From Actinopolyspora erythraea (GTDB lineage: Bacteria > Actinomycetota > Actinomycetes > Mycobacteriales > Pseudonocardiaceae), in the NCBI RefSeq assembly GCF_002263515.1, contig NZ_CP022752.1:4464001-4528000 (forward strand): a DNA stretch of 64,000 bases, read 5' to 3'. The first letter of the stretch is position 1. Each line of letters opens with the position of its first letter. The notes below the pieces were generated by a model that was not told the origin of the DNA, ran no database searches, and saw only the letters and a list, made by a program, of their open reading frames with translations. A program made the translations under genes and the position numbers. Of this stretch, positions 16,225 through 25,023 are shown one piece after another.

Positions 16225-17919
16225 TCAGTCGACCGGTTCCGGCTCGTTCATCGCGTCGATGCGAACCCCGTTGGCCGTGTTCGCCTCGCGCTCGATCATC
16301 ACCTCGACCAGCACCGGCCTGCTGGTGGCCGCCGCCTCCTTGCGGGCCCACTCGATGGTCTCGCCGAGTTCGGCGGGGTCCAACACGCGGCGACCGGAGC
16401 AGCCGTAGGCCTCCATCACCTTCACGTTGTCCGTGCCGTGCTCGTCGTAGTGCAGGTCGACCTCGGTGTTCATGCCGTACCCCTGCTCGGCCATCCTGAT
16501 CAGGCCCAGGTACTCGTTGTTGAGCATGATGACCACGAAGCCCACGTCGTACTGCGCGGCCACCGCCAGCTCCTCCACCAGGAACTGGAAGGAGTAGTCC
16601 CCGACCACCGATACGACCTCGGCCGACGGCTCGGCCGACTTCACCCCGATCGCGGCCGGGATCTCCCAGCCGAGCGGACCGGCCTGGCCGCACACCTGGT
16701 AGTGCCTCGGCTTGTGGGTGCGCTGGAACTGGCCGGACCAGATCTGGTACAGCCCGATCGCCGTGGTGAAGTAGGTGTCCGGCCCGAAGATCTCGTTGAT
16801 CTCCCGGAACACCCTCGGGGCCTTGATCGGGACGCTGTCGTAGTCGTCCGGCCTGGTGTGGGTCTTCTTGAGCTCGTTGACCCGGTCCACCCACGCGTGG
16901 AACCGGGGAGCGGCCGAACGCCGCCTGGCGGTCTCCAGCAGCGCGTCCAGGAACGGGCCGGTGTCCGAGACGATGCCCAGGTCGGGCCCGAACACCTTGC
17001 CGAGCTGGGTGGGCTCGATGTCGACGTGGATGAACCGACGCTGTCCCCTGTACACTTCCAGCGCCCCGGTGTGCCGGTCCCCGAACCGGGCACCCAGCGC
17101 CAGCACCAGATCTGACTCCATGAAGGACTGGTTGCCGTAGCGCTGGCTGGTCTGGATACCGGTCATACCGGCCCACAGCTCGTGGTCCTCCGGGAACGAC
17201 CCCTTGCCCATCAGCGTGACCTGGACCGGGATCCCCAGCAGCTCGGCGAGTTCGCGCAGCCGCTCGTGGGCCTCACCCAGCACCACACCGCCACCGGAGA
17301 GGATCAGCGGGCGCTCCGCCTGCTGCAGCATGTCCAGTGCGCGTTCCACGCGGGGCTGGTGCGGCTCCACCCGCTGCACCGGCAGCGGCGCGTCGATGCT
17401 GGGGTCCCACTCGATCTCCTGCTGCTGGACGTCCAGCGGCAGGTCGACCAGTACCGGGCCCTGCCTGCCGGAACGGGCCACCCGGAACGCCTCCCGGAAG
17501 ATCCAGGGCGCCTGGGCTGCCTCCTTGACCTGCACGGCCCACTTGGTGACCGGCCGGGCGACCTCGACGATGTCGACGGCCTGGAAGGCTTCCTGGTGCA
17601 GCTTGCTGGAAACGGCCTGGCCGGTGATGCACAGGATCGGCACGGAGTCGGCCTGGGCGGTGTAGAGCCCGGTGATCATGTTGGTGCCCGCGGGCCCGGA
17701 GGTCCCGATGGCCACCCCCACGTTGCCGTTGGTGCGGGCCCACCCGTCGGCCATGTGGGTGGCACCCTCCTCGTGGCGCACGGTCAGGTGCTCGATGTCG
17801 CGGTGCTCCAGGGCCGCGTACAGCGGCAGGATGGCCGCGCCTGGGCAGCCGAACGCGACGTCGATCCCCTCGGATTCGAGGACGTCGACGACAGCCTGCA
17901 TGACGGGAACCTTCGGCAT
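16225..17919 (-). CDS. gcl: glyoxylate carboligase
   Basis: 564-residue ThDP enzyme joining two glyoxylates to tartronate semialdehyde plus CO2. Start ATG at 17919 (MPKVPVMQAV). It aligns with E. coli Gcl through FGCPGAAILPLY, GTSGPAGTNMITGLY, PILCITGQA, FQAVDIVEVARPV, NCGQAGPLGW-like QVCGQAGPLGWEIPAA and VVGDYSFQFLVEELAV (the ThDP/Mg site). At the position of E. coli Val51, where other ThDP enzymes have the catalytic glutamate, this protein reads RHE(50)EGATH, so the glutamate is present. Genes for the next steps (glxR, hyi, glxK) surround it, supporting the assignment over acetolactate synthase. Confidence 0.92.
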   Translation of the reverse strand: MPKVPVMQAVVDVLESEGIDVAFGCPGAAILPLYAALEHRDIEHLTVRHEEGATHMADGWARTNGNVGVAIGTSGPAGTNMITGLYTAQADSVPILCITGQAVSSKLHQEAFQAVDIVEVARPVTKWAVQVKEAAQAPWIFREAFRVARSGRQGPVLVDLPLDVQQQEIEWDPSIDAPLPVQRVEPHQPRVERALDMLQQAERPLILSGGGVVLGEAHERLRELAELLGIPVQVTLMGKGSFPEDHELWAGMTGIQTSQRYGNQSFMESDLVLALGARFGDRHTGALEVYRGQRRFIHVDIEPTQLGKVFGPDLGIVSDTGPFLDALLETARRRSAAPRFHAWVDRVNELKKTHTRPDDYDSVPIKAPRVFREINEIFGPDTYFTTAIGLYQIWSGQFQRTHKPRHYQVCGQAGPLGWEIPAAIGVKSAEPSAEVVSVVGDYSFQFLVEELAVAAQYDVGFVVIMLNNEYLGLIRMAEQGYGMNTEVDLHYDEHGTDNVKVMEAYGCSGRRVLDPAELGETIEWARKEAAATSRPVLVEVMIEREANTANGVRIDAMNEPEPVD

Positions 17920-18240
17920 GGTATGCACTACCTCTCCGATGCGGCGGGTTCGCGGCGGCACGGTTGCTCGACGGTGCCTCGGAGTGCGAACCTGCCTCGG
18001 TGAAACTCGGTGTGGGGCCGAAAGCGACACTCGGTCGTTCGGCCGTGCCGGGTGCGGAACTCTCCGCACCGCGCTACGCGGGGCGACGGCTGGGCGCCCG
18101 TCCCCGCACCGTGGTTGTTCCGACGGGTGGGTGGCCCGGATGCTTGGCGGCGCTGGAGCCACCCCTCCCACCGGAACGGTTGATCGACGGGTTCGGGACC
18201 CGGCAGTCACGGACCGCGCTGCCGCTGCCCCTCCCGCCGG
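17920..18240. other. gap upstream of gcl, no gene seen
   Basis: About 320 bp between the glxR stop and the gcl start. It should hold the gcl promoter. No palindrome like those before allB, uraD or hyi was found. Confidence 0.4.
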
Positions 18241-19119
18241 TCACTCCCTGCCGCTGAGCCGGGCGATCTGCCGGAACAGCCCGGAGTGGTCCAGCGAACC
18301 GTCCCCCTGGGCCACGGCCGCCGCCATGAGCTGCGCGACCAGGCTCCCGACCGGAGTGGCCACCCCGGACTCGCGGGCCGCGCTCTGCAGGATTCCCAGG
18401 TCCTTGTGGTGCAGCTCGATGCGGAATCCCGGCTTGAAGCTGCGCTCGCGCATGCCCTTGTTCTTGGCGTCGAGCACCTTGCTCCCGGCCAGCCCGCCAC
18501 CGAGCACCTGGAAGGCCGACTCGGTGTCGACCCCCTGGGCCTCCAGGAACGTCAGGGCCTCGCTGACGAGCGCGATGTTGCCCGCCACGATGAGCTGGTT
18601 GGCGGCCTTGACCGTCTGTCCCGAACCGGCTGGTCCGACGTGCACCACGGTTTTGCCGACCACGTCGAACACCCCGGCCGCCGCCTCGAACGCGTCGGTC
18701 TCGCCGCCGACCATGATGGACAGCGCGCCGTCGATGGCGCCCTGCTCCCCGCCGCTGACCGGGGCGTCCAGTGCCCGGACGCCCTGTTTGGCGGCCTGCT
18801 CGGCGACCGCGCGCGAGACCTCGGGGCGGATGGTGCTGCAGTCGATCAGCAGCGCACCGTCCGGGGCGTGTGCCAGCACCCCGTCGTCGCCGAGCACCGC
18901 GCTCTCGACGTCCGGCGAGTCGGGCAGCATGGTCACGATCACCTCGGCGTCGGAGACGGCCTCGGCGATGGTGCTCGCTCCCTTGCCGCCCGCCGCGACC
19001 AGCTTCTCGACCTTGGCGCTGCTGCGGTTGTAGCCGGTGACCTCGTACCCGGCGTCGACGAGGTTGGCCGCCATCGGGCCACCCATGATGCCGAGTCCGA
19101 CGAATCCTACCTTGGTCAT
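18241..19119 (-). CDS. glxR: tartronate semialdehyde reductase
   Basis: 292-residue beta-hydroxyacid dehydrogenase reducing tartronate semialdehyde to glycerate with NAD(P)H. The N-terminus KVGFVGLGIMGGPMAANL is the Rossmann GxGxxG fingerprint. The substrate motif is DAPVSGGEQGAIDGAL, and the catalytic lysine is in GQTVKAANQLIVAGNI. C-terminal KDLGIL is typical. ATG at 19119 preceded by GAGAGGAAA. Distances to gcl (~320 bp) and hyi (~400 bp) suggest separate promoters on the same strand rather than one tight operon. Confidence 0.94.
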   Translation of the reverse strand: MTKVGFVGLGIMGGPMAANLVDAGYEVTGYNRSSAKVEKLVAAGGKGASTIAEAVSDAEVIVTMLPDSPDVESAVLGDDGVLAHAPDGALLIDCSTIRPEVSRAVAEQAAKQGVRALDAPVSGGEQGAIDGALSIMVGGETDAFEAAAGVFDVVGKTVVHVGPAGSGQTVKAANQLIVAGNIALVSEALTFLEAQGVDTESAFQVLGGGLAGSKVLDAKNKGMRERSFKPGFRIELHHKDLGILQSAARESGVATPVGSLVAQLMAAAVAQGDGSLDHSGLFRQIARLSGRE

Positions 19120-19377
19120 CGTGTTTCCTCTCTCGTCGCTGAAGTCTTCGAGTTAACTCTCTGCGCCCGGCCGTTCGGCTTGGCCGCACAGTTCGACCGG
19201 GCCGCACCACGGGTTTCGTGGTTTCCGGGAGAGCCACGCCCGGCTCCGGCCGTCACCGGGACCGGTGCGCCCCACGACGCGCCCGAAAGGGCTCCGTCGG
19301 TCTCCCGCCAGATCGTCGGGCGGGGTACGGCACAGGGCCGAACTCCCACCACTCACGGCACCGGCACCGGCACCGCC

Positions 19378-19480
19378 GCGGGCTCTCCCGTGCGGTTCTC
19401 GCGAGGCAGGCCCGACGTGGCGTAATAGCTACTCGATGTCGCAGCCTCGCCGCGGCGAGAGCCGCGCGAGAGGTTCCGCC
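19378..19480 (-). repeat. dispersed intergenic repeat family A, full copy
   Basis: Same outline as 14751-14853: on the minus strand GGCGGAACCTCTCGCGCGGC at one end and GAGAGCCCGCG at the other. It occupies most of the 400-bp gap between hyi and glxR. No gene in the remainder. Confidence 0.6.
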
Positions 19481-19519
19481 ACCCGCACCGTCCGGCGAAC
19501 CGAGCCGCCTCGCTGACTC

Positions 19520-20317
19520 TCAATAGATCCAGCCGAAGCTGTCGGCGCTCGTCCCGCTGGGCTTGTACTCCAGTGCCACGTAACCGCGGTAGCCCGCGCG
19601 CTGCAGCTTGGCGAAGTAGTGGTCGAAGTCGACCTGTCCGGTGCCGGGCTCGTTGCGCCCCGGGGCGTCGGCGATCTGGACGTGCCCGATCCGCGCGGCG
19701 TGCTCGTCGATGGCGGCCTCGGGATCGTCACCGTTGGTGATCAGGTGGTACAGGTCGAACAGCAGGCGCAGGTTGTCCACCCCACCCGACTCCCGCACGC
19801 GGTCGATGACGGCCACCGCTTCGTCGGCCTTCTTGAGCGGGTAGCTCGGGGTGCCGCTGACCGGTTCGATCAGCACGGTGCCGTCGATGCGCGCGGCGGC
19901 CTTCGCGGCGACGGTCAGGTTCTCCACGGCGGCGGCGTCCTGCTCCTCGGGCCGCACTCCTTCGAGCCGGTTGCCGTAGAGGGCGTTGAACGCGGTGCAC
20001 CCCAGCCGGGCGCCGATCCCCACGGCCACGTCGACGTTGTCGCGGAACTCGGTGGACCTGGCGGGGTGCGAGAGAACGCCCCGGTCACCGGCGGGCATGT
20101 CCCCGGCGAAGAAGTTCAGCCCCACCAGGGAGACGCCCGCGTCCTCGACGGCCCGGACGAACTTGTCGACTTCCCCGTCACCGGGCACGGCCTCGGAGAA
20201 CGGCCACCAGAACTCGACGGCGTCGAAGCCCGCCGCCTTGGCGGCGGCCGGCCGGGACAACACGTCGAGCTCGGTGAACAGGATCGACGTGTTGACTGCG
20301 TACGGGAAGCGATGCAT
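19520..20317 (-). CDS. hyi: hydroxypyruvate isomerase
   Basis: 265-residue xylose-isomerase-like TIM barrel interconverting hydroxypyruvate and tartronate semialdehyde. Start ATG at 20317 (MHRFPYAVNTSILF), preceded by AGGGGG; the upstream in-frame start lies within the operator. Typical motifs: DAVEFWWPF, LVGLNFFAGDM, NALYGNRLEG, LIEPVSG, LLFDLYHLITNG, HVQIADAPGRNEPGTG and YVALEYKP. The Glu, Asp, His and Glu metal ligands are in these strands. It funnels hydroxypyruvate into the same glycerate branch as gcl/glxR. Confidence 0.94.
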   Translation of the reverse strand: MHRFPYAVNTSILFTELDVLSRPAAAKAAGFDAVEFWWPFSEAVPGDGEVDKFVRAVEDAGVSLVGLNFFAGDMPAGDRGVLSHPARSTEFRDNVDVAVGIGARLGCTAFNALYGNRLEGVRPEEQDAAAVENLTVAAKAAARIDGTVLIEPVSGTPSYPLKKADEAVAVIDRVRESGGVDNLRLLFDLYHLITNGDDPEAAIDEHAARIGHVQIADAPGRNEPGTGQVDFDHYFAKLQRAGYRGYVALEYKPSGTSADSFGWIY

Positions 20318-20342
20318 CCGTGTGCCCCCTTGACTCACCTGT

Positions 20343-20361
20343 ACTTTCACAAAGTGAAAGT
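20343..20361. promoter_or_regulatory. palindromic operator candidate upstream of hyi
   Basis: ACTTTCAC-AAA-GTGAAAGT, perfect 8-bp arms with an AAA spacer, 25 bp before the hyi start and facing the divergent gene at 20478. Same geometry as the allB and uraD palindromes but different arms, so perhaps a weaker site or another regulator. Confidence 0.55.
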
Positions 20362-20477
20362 TTTATTTCGTACAGCGATAGAATACTGAGCGACCACGAC
20401 AGGGTCAACACCTCTGGCCCCGGCGGGCTACCGTGATGGCGCGTACGAACAGCCCGAGCGGAAACGGCAGGTACTCG

Positions 20478-20732
20478 ATGAGACTGAGAGCCGAGTTCAC
20501 GACGGAACCGTTCGAGGGCGAGGGCGAACCACCGACGCACGCCGCCGTGGCACGGGACGCGCTGCGCGAGGCCGGCCTGGAACCGGAGTTCGGGCCGCTG
20601 GGAACGGCCATCAGCGGCGACCGGGAAACAGTACTGCCCGCCCTGTCGGCGGTGCTGGAACAAACCCTGGAGGCGGGCGCGGACCGGATAACCATGCAGG
20701 TCAGCGTCGACGACACACCCCTGGACGGCTGA
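20478..20732 (+). CDS. thiamine-binding (MTH1187/YkoF-type) small protein
   Basis: 84 residues beginning MRLRAEFTTEPF with alternating strand/helix: PTHAAVARDALREAGLEPEFGPLGTAISGD, then a helix AVLEQTLEAGADRITMQVS. This ferredoxin-like pattern and length match the PF01910 thiamine-binding family, some members of which bind thiamine or HMP. ATG at 20478; an earlier in-frame ATG at 20433 has no ribosome site. Eight bases separate it from the next gene. A thiamine link would fit the nearby ThDP enzyme Gcl, but this is inference. Confidence 0.7.
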   Translation: MRLRAEFTTEPFEGEGEPPTHAAVARDALREAGLEPEFGPLGTAISGDRETVLPALSAVLEQTLEAGADRITMQVSVDDTPLDG

Positions 20733-20740
20733 GGCTTCAC

Positions 20741-21097
20741 GTGCACCCGCTGACTTCCGCGATCCAACCGCTGCTCAGCCGGATCGGCGCCAGAGCGGTG
20801 CCGCTGGAGGAGCGCAGACCCGACGACGTACTGCTCTACTGGGAGGGAAGCCCGGCCGTGGCCGTGCGGCTGCCCAGCGAGGAGCTCACCAGCGCGCTGG
20901 ACCGGCTGATCACGCAGGTGGAGTCCGAGCTCGGCGCGAGCCTGCCCGACCTCTCCCGGGCCGACAAGCAGCGCGCGGTGCGCCTGCTGGAGGAACGCGG
21001 CGCTTTCACGCTGCGCAAGTCGGTGGAGTCGGTCGCCAAGAAACTCGGCGTCAGCCGCTTCACCGTGTACAACTACCTCAACCGGGAGCGCTCCTAG
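20741..21097 (+). CDS. short YheO/DauR-type helix-turn-helix protein
   Basis: 118 residues, GTG start. The C-terminal block DKQRAVRLLEERGAFTLRKS then VAKKLGVSRFTVYNYLNR is the DNA-binding part of the YheO/DauR family (HTH_22), with a Fis-like last helix. Full-length family members have an N-terminal PAS-like domain and ~200-240 residues; here only a short, unfamiliar ~60-residue segment precedes the HTH. Probably co-transcribed with the thiamine-binding protein and divergent from hyi, so it could regulate locally. Confidence 0.7.
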   Translation: MHPLTSAIQPLLSRIGARAVPLEERRPDDVLLYWEGSPAVAVRLPSEELTSALDRLITQVESELGASLPDLSRADKQRAVRLLEERGAFTLRKSVESVAKKLGVSRFTVYNYLNRERS

Positions 21098-21300
21098 ACC
21101 GGCGCCGCCGGCGCGGCGATCTCGCGGGTCACCACCGCCGAAGCTGCGAGCTCCCGGCGGACGCCCCCGCACTCCGCGCTGCTCCACCCGGAGCAGCGCT
21201 GCACCGCCGAACGCGGGCGTCCCGAATCGAGCGATTCGGTCGAAGCCTCCGCGAGCTGATTGCGATCATTGTGCGAACGCACAGTACGGACCAGCAGATT

Positions 21301-21315
21301 TCAACAAAGTGTTGA
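21301..21315. promoter_or_regulatory. palindromic operator candidate upstream of uraD
   Basis: TCAACA-AAG-TGTTGA, perfect 6-bp arms. It matches the core of the allB palindrome at 14383-14399 except for one spacer base. It sits ~100 bp before uraD. The remaining gap 21098-21416 has no gene. Confidence 0.65.
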
Positions 21316-21416
21316 CACCCCCGCGTGGCCGGACTTAACTTTTGCCACCAACCGCTCCGAGGGAACATCCAGGTGAACCCGAGGAGAACGACCACGCGAA
21401 TCCGTGGGGAACACCG

Positions 21417-21944
21417 ATGTCAGCACCATCTTCCACCGGAACCGGACCGGGACTGGCCAGGCTGAACAGCCTGCCCCGTCCTGAACTCGTCAAGAAACTG
21501 CTGGCCTGCCTCGACGTGCAGCGCTGGGCCAACGAAATCGCCGACAACCGGCCTTACGAATCCGACACGCGGCTCTACGAGGTGGCCGACCGCGCGGCGG
21601 CCGAGCTCAGCGAGTCGGAGATCCACTCGGCACTGGCCGCCCACCCCAGGATCGGCCAGCGGTCCACCGGCAATGAAACCTCGGCCTCGTGGTCACGCCG
21701 GGAGCAGTCCGGGGTCGACGCGGACGACACCAAGCTGGCGGTGGAACTGGCCGAGGCCAACGAGGAGTACGAGCGCCGCTTCGGCCACGTCTACCTGGTG
21801 TGCGCGAGCGGGCGCAGCGGACCCGAGCTCCTCGAGATCCTGCGTTCCCGACTGGACAACGACCCCGTTACCGAGTTGCGCGTCGTCGCCGACGAGCTGC
21901 GCAAGATCGCGAGACTACGGCTGGCGAGAGTGATCGAAGCGTGA
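21417..21944 (+). CDS. uraD: OHCU decarboxylase
   Basis: 175 residues; decarboxylates 2-oxo-4-hydroxy-4-carboxy-5-ureidoimidazoline to S-allantoin. Start ATG at 21417 after GGGGA. Family motifs: LNSLPRPELVKKLLACLDVQRWA, the catalytic histidine in AAHPRIGQ, and the Glu/Arg-rich EYERRFGHVYLVCASGRS followed by LRKIARLRL. First gene of an operon whose next start overlaps its stop (GTGA). Confidence 0.95.
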   Translation: MSAPSSTGTGPGLARLNSLPRPELVKKLLACLDVQRWANEIADNRPYESDTRLYEVADRAAAELSESEIHSALAAHPRIGQRSTGNETSASWSRREQSGVDADDTKLAVELAEANEEYERRFGHVYLVCASGRSGPELLEILRSRLDNDPVTELRVVADELRKIARLRLARVIEA

Positions 21945-22291
21945 ACGAGACAACCACGAGTGCCGTGACCACCCACGTCCTGGACTCCTCGCGGGGAGTG
22001 CCCGCGGCGGGTATCGAGGTCGCACTGGAGCAGGCGGGCCAGGACGGCTGGACCCCGGTCGGCGAGGCCGTGACCAACGAGGACGGCAGGGTCAAGCGGC
22101 TCGGACCGAGCAGGCTGCCCGAGGGAACCTACCGGCTGACCTTCGAGACGGCGGCCTACTTCCAACGGCTGGGCGTCGACTCCTTCTACCCCCAGGTGCA
22201 GATCACCTTCCGCCTGGCGGATTCGGAGCAGCACTACCACGTGCCGCTGTTGTTGAGCCCGTTCGCATATTCCACCTACCGAGGGAGCTGA
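21941..22291 (+). CDS. pucM: 5-hydroxyisourate hydrolase (transthyretin-like)
   Basis: 116 residues; GTG start overlapping the uraD stop. It hydrolyses 5-hydroxyisourate made by uricase. N-terminal TTHVLDSSRGVPAAGIEV and the C-terminal signature HYHVPLLLSPFAYSTYRGS are diagnostic of HIU hydrolase as opposed to vertebrate transthyretin. Active-site residues are the histidine of THVLD, an Arg in the central strand region and the YRGS tail. Confidence 0.96.
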   Translation: MNETTTSAVTTHVLDSSRGVPAAGIEVALEQAGQDGWTPVGEAVTNEDGRVKRLGPSRLPEGTYRLTFETAAYFQRLGVDSFYPQVQITFRLADSEQHYHVPLLLSPFAYSTYRGS

Positions 22292-22298
22292 TCAGCTC

Positions 22299-23189
22299 AT
22301 GGGCATCGTCATGGGGCCCAACCAGTACGGCAAGTCCGAGTGCCGCATCGTCACGATCAACCGGGACAGCAGCAGGCACACCATCAAGGACCTCAACGTC
22401 AGCACCGCGCTGCGCGGTGACTTCGACGAGACGCACTACACCGGCGACAACGCCAAGGTGCTGCCGACCGACACCCAGAAGAACACGGTCTACGCCCTGG
22501 CCAAGGAGCAGTCGGTCGGTGAGATCGAGGACTTCGCCACGCGGCTCGGACGACACTTCATCGACACCCAGGAGCCGGTCAAGGGCGCGCGCATCCTCGT
22601 CGAGGAGTACGCCTGGGAACGCATCCCGGTCTCCGGCACCGGCCACGACCACTCGTTCGCCCGCTCCAGCGACGAGAAGCGCACCACGGCCGTGACCATC
22701 GACGGTTCGGAGACGCACGTGGTCTCCGGGCTCAAGGACCTGGTCGTGCTGAAGTCCACGGGCTCGGAGTTCTGGGGCTACCCCAAGGACCGCTTCACCA
22801 CGCTGGCCGAGACCGACGACCGGATCCTGGCCACGGCGGTGACGGCACGCTGGCGCTACCTGCACACCGACGTGGACTGGGCGAAGAGCTTCGAGTCCGT
22901 TCGGGAAACCATGCTCGAAACATTCGCCACCACCCACAGCTACGCGCTGCAGCAGAGCCTGTACGAGATGGGCAAGGCGGTGCTGGAAAAGCACCCCGAG
23001 GTGGCCGAGGTGCGCATGTCGCTGCCGAACAAGCACCACTTCCTGGTGGACATGCAGCAGTTCGGCCTGGAGAACAACAACGAGGTGTTCTTCGCGGCCG
23101 ACCGGCCCTACGGCCTCATCGAGGGCACCGTGAGCCGCGACGACGTCGAAGAGGCACCGAAGGCCTGGTACAGCCTTCCGGAATTCTGA
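22299..23189 (+). CDS. pucL: urate oxidase (uricase)
   Basis: 296-residue cofactor-free uricase oxidising urate to 5-hydroxyisourate. Tandem T-fold domains: NQYGKSECRIVTI, the active-site threonine region PTDTQKNTVYALAKE, and the C-terminal HHFLVDMQQFGLENNNEVFFAADRPYG with a conserved Asn. The final residues lack a clear peroxisome-like tail, as expected in bacteria. Preceded by GGGAG and only 7 bp after pucM. A terminator follows at 23200. Confidence 0.97.
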   Translation: MGIVMGPNQYGKSECRIVTINRDSSRHTIKDLNVSTALRGDFDETHYTGDNAKVLPTDTQKNTVYALAKEQSVGEIEDFATRLGRHFIDTQEPVKGARILVEEYAWERIPVSGTGHDHSFARSSDEKRTTAVTIDGSETHVVSGLKDLVVLKSTGSEFWGYPKDRFTTLAETDDRILATAVTARWRYLHTDVDWAKSFESVRETMLETFATTHSYALQQSLYEMGKAVLEKHPEVAEVRMSLPNKHHFLVDMQQFGLENNNEVFFAADRPYGLIEGTVSRDDVEEAPKAWYSLPEF

Positions 23190-23199
23190 TTCCACCACC

Positions 23200-23240
23200 G
23201 GGGCCGCCGGAAAACAACCGGCGGCCCCCTTGTTTTAATT
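23200..23240 (+). terminator. rho-independent terminator after uricase
   Basis: Perfect 11-bp stem (23200-23210 with 23218-23228), loop AAAACAA, followed by CTTGTTTTAATTT. Classical intrinsic terminator closing uraD-pucM-pucL. Confidence 0.85.
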
Positions 23241-23354
23241 TCCGCACGGTTTTTTCGGAAACTACACCGTTACTCGACGGCAACGCCTGATTCGAGACTT
23301 CGCAGAGAATTGATTTAGCTAACCCACATTTCCTCCGCGGCCCAGGAGTACCCT

Positions 23355-24878
23355 ATGCCCCTGTTCATCAGTAGGCGCAATCGCGGCACGAGAAACGGAA
23401 GACAGGACCCCCACCCGGTGGACGAGGTACTTCCGCCGGGCAAACTGCTGGCCTACGGTGTGCAGCACATCGCCGCGATGTACGCGGGCGTGGTGGCACC
23501 CCCACTGATCATCGGCCAGGCACTCGGCCTGGACCCGCTCAGGATGACGCTGCTGATCGGCGCGAGCCTGCTGACGGCCGGGATCGCGACCCTGCTGCAG
23601 GCGGTCGGGGTCTGGCGGGTCGGGGCGCGCATGCCGTTCGTCAACGGCGTCACCTTCGGCTCGGTCGCGCCCATCCTGGCCATCGTCGCGCAGCACGACC
23701 AGCAACAGGCACTGTCCATCGTATACGGTTCGGTGTTGATCGCCGGGATCCTGGCCTTCATCGCGGCACCCTACTTCTCACGTCTGGTGCGCTTCTTCCC
23801 GCCGCTGGTCAACGGCACCGTAATCACGCTTATCGGACTGTCACTGTTCCCCGTGGCGATCGGCTGGATAGCCGGTAACGACACCGAGGCCCCCGACTTC
23901 GCCTCTCCGCTGCGCATCGGTCTCGGAGCGGGGACGTTCGTGCTGGTACTGCTGCTCAACAGATTCCTCAGGGGCTTCTGGAACCGGATCGCGCTGCTGG
24001 TCGGCCTGGTCATCGGAACCCTCGTGGCCTGGCCGCTGGGCGCGGTGGACAGCTCGACCTTCGCGCAGGCGCCGATCTTCGACGTTCCCATGCCGTTCGA
24101 ACTCGCCACTCCGGCGTTCAGCCTCACGGCGACGATCTCCATCTGCATCGTGATGCTCGTGGCGATGATGGAAAGCACCGCGGACATGATCGCGCTGGGC
24201 GAGATCGTGGACCGCCCCGCCGACGAGCAGACGATCGCGGCCGGGCTGCGCGCCGACGGCGCGGGTAGTGCGCTGAGCGCGGTGTTCGGCGGGTTCACCT
24301 GCAGCGCGTTCGCGCAGAACGTCGGGCTGGTCGCGCTGACCAGGGTCAAGAGCCGGTTCGTCGTGGCCGCCGCGGGTGGCGTGCTGATCATGCTCGGGCT
24401 GTTCCCGATCGTCGGGGCCGTGGTCTCGCTGGTCCCGCAGCCGGTGCTCGGCGGTGCGGCGCTGGTGCTGTTCGGCTCGGTCGCCTCCAGCGGGATGCGC
24501 ACACTGGGCAAGGCCGACCTCGGTAACCCGGTGAACTCGCTGGTGGTCGCGGGCGCGGTGGGGGTCGGCATGATCCCGATCGTCTCCCCGGAGTTCTACG
24601 AGCACTTCCCCGCCGCGCTGCGCACCGTGCTGGACTCCGGCATCAGCACCGGCTGCCTGGCGGCGCTGGCCCTGAACCTGCTGTTCAACGGAACGCGCGG
24701 TGCTGGGCAGGACGAGCACCCCGCTGCCGCGGACGAGACCGGCGGCGAGCCGGTGGCCGCCGCGGTCCAGGCCGACACGGCCGCCCCCGAGGAGGTGGGC
24801 GCGGCGGGCACCCAGGCCGGCCCGGTTCCCGCCCCGAGGCCGGACAGCATCGCGCAGGACACCGAACGCAGCAGCTGA
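23355..24878 (+). CDS. NCS2-family urate/xanthine permease
   Basis: 507 residues, about 13-14 hydrophobic segments between residues 30 and 440, then a ~65-residue hydrophilic Ala/Pro/Glu-rich tail. NCS2 motifs: YGVQHIAAMYAGVVAPPLIIGQAL in helix 1, the substrate-binding QNVGLVALTRVKSRFV in helix 10 and MESTADMIALGEI in helix 8. Position next to the uricase operon favours urate or xanthine as substrate. It lies ~165 bp after the terminator and may have its own promoter. A 17-bp hairpin follows. Confidence 0.92.
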   Translation: MPLFISRRNRGTRNGRQDPHPVDEVLPPGKLLAYGVQHIAAMYAGVVAPPLIIGQALGLDPLRMTLLIGASLLTAGIATLLQAVGVWRVGARMPFVNGVTFGSVAPILAIVAQHDQQQALSIVYGSVLIAGILAFIAAPYFSRLVRFFPPLVNGTVITLIGLSLFPVAIGWIAGNDTEAPDFASPLRIGLGAGTFVLVLLLNRFLRGFWNRIALLVGLVIGTLVAWPLGAVDSSTFAQAPIFDVPMPFELATPAFSLTATISICIVMLVAMMESTADMIALGEIVDRPADEQTIAAGLRADGAGSALSAVFGGFTCSAFAQNVGLVALTRVKSRFVVAAAGGVLIMLGLFPIVGAVVSLVPQPVLGGAALVLFGSVASSGMRTLGKADLGNPVNSLVVAGAVGVGMIPIVSPEFYEHFPAALRTVLDSGISTGCLAALALNLLFNGTRGAGQDEHPAAADETGGEPVAAAVQADTAAPEEVGAAGTQAGPVPAPRPDSIAQDTERSS

Positions 24879-24981
24879 CGACGAATCGCGCTCCCGGGGG
24901 AGGTGGTCCGTATCCGCCGACCACGGGGTGCTGATCCGGCGCACCGCCCGGTGAGCCCCCGGAGGAGTGCGGCTCTGCCGA

Positions 24982-25023
24982 AGAAGCGGGGATCCGGTCT
25001 CCCACGACCGGATCCCCGCTTCT
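24982..25023 (+). terminator. terminator after the permease
   Basis: Perfect 17-bp stem (24982-24998 with 25007-25023) and an 8-nt loop. Short T-containing tail. The rest of the 24879-25361 gap shows no gene. Confidence 0.75.
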
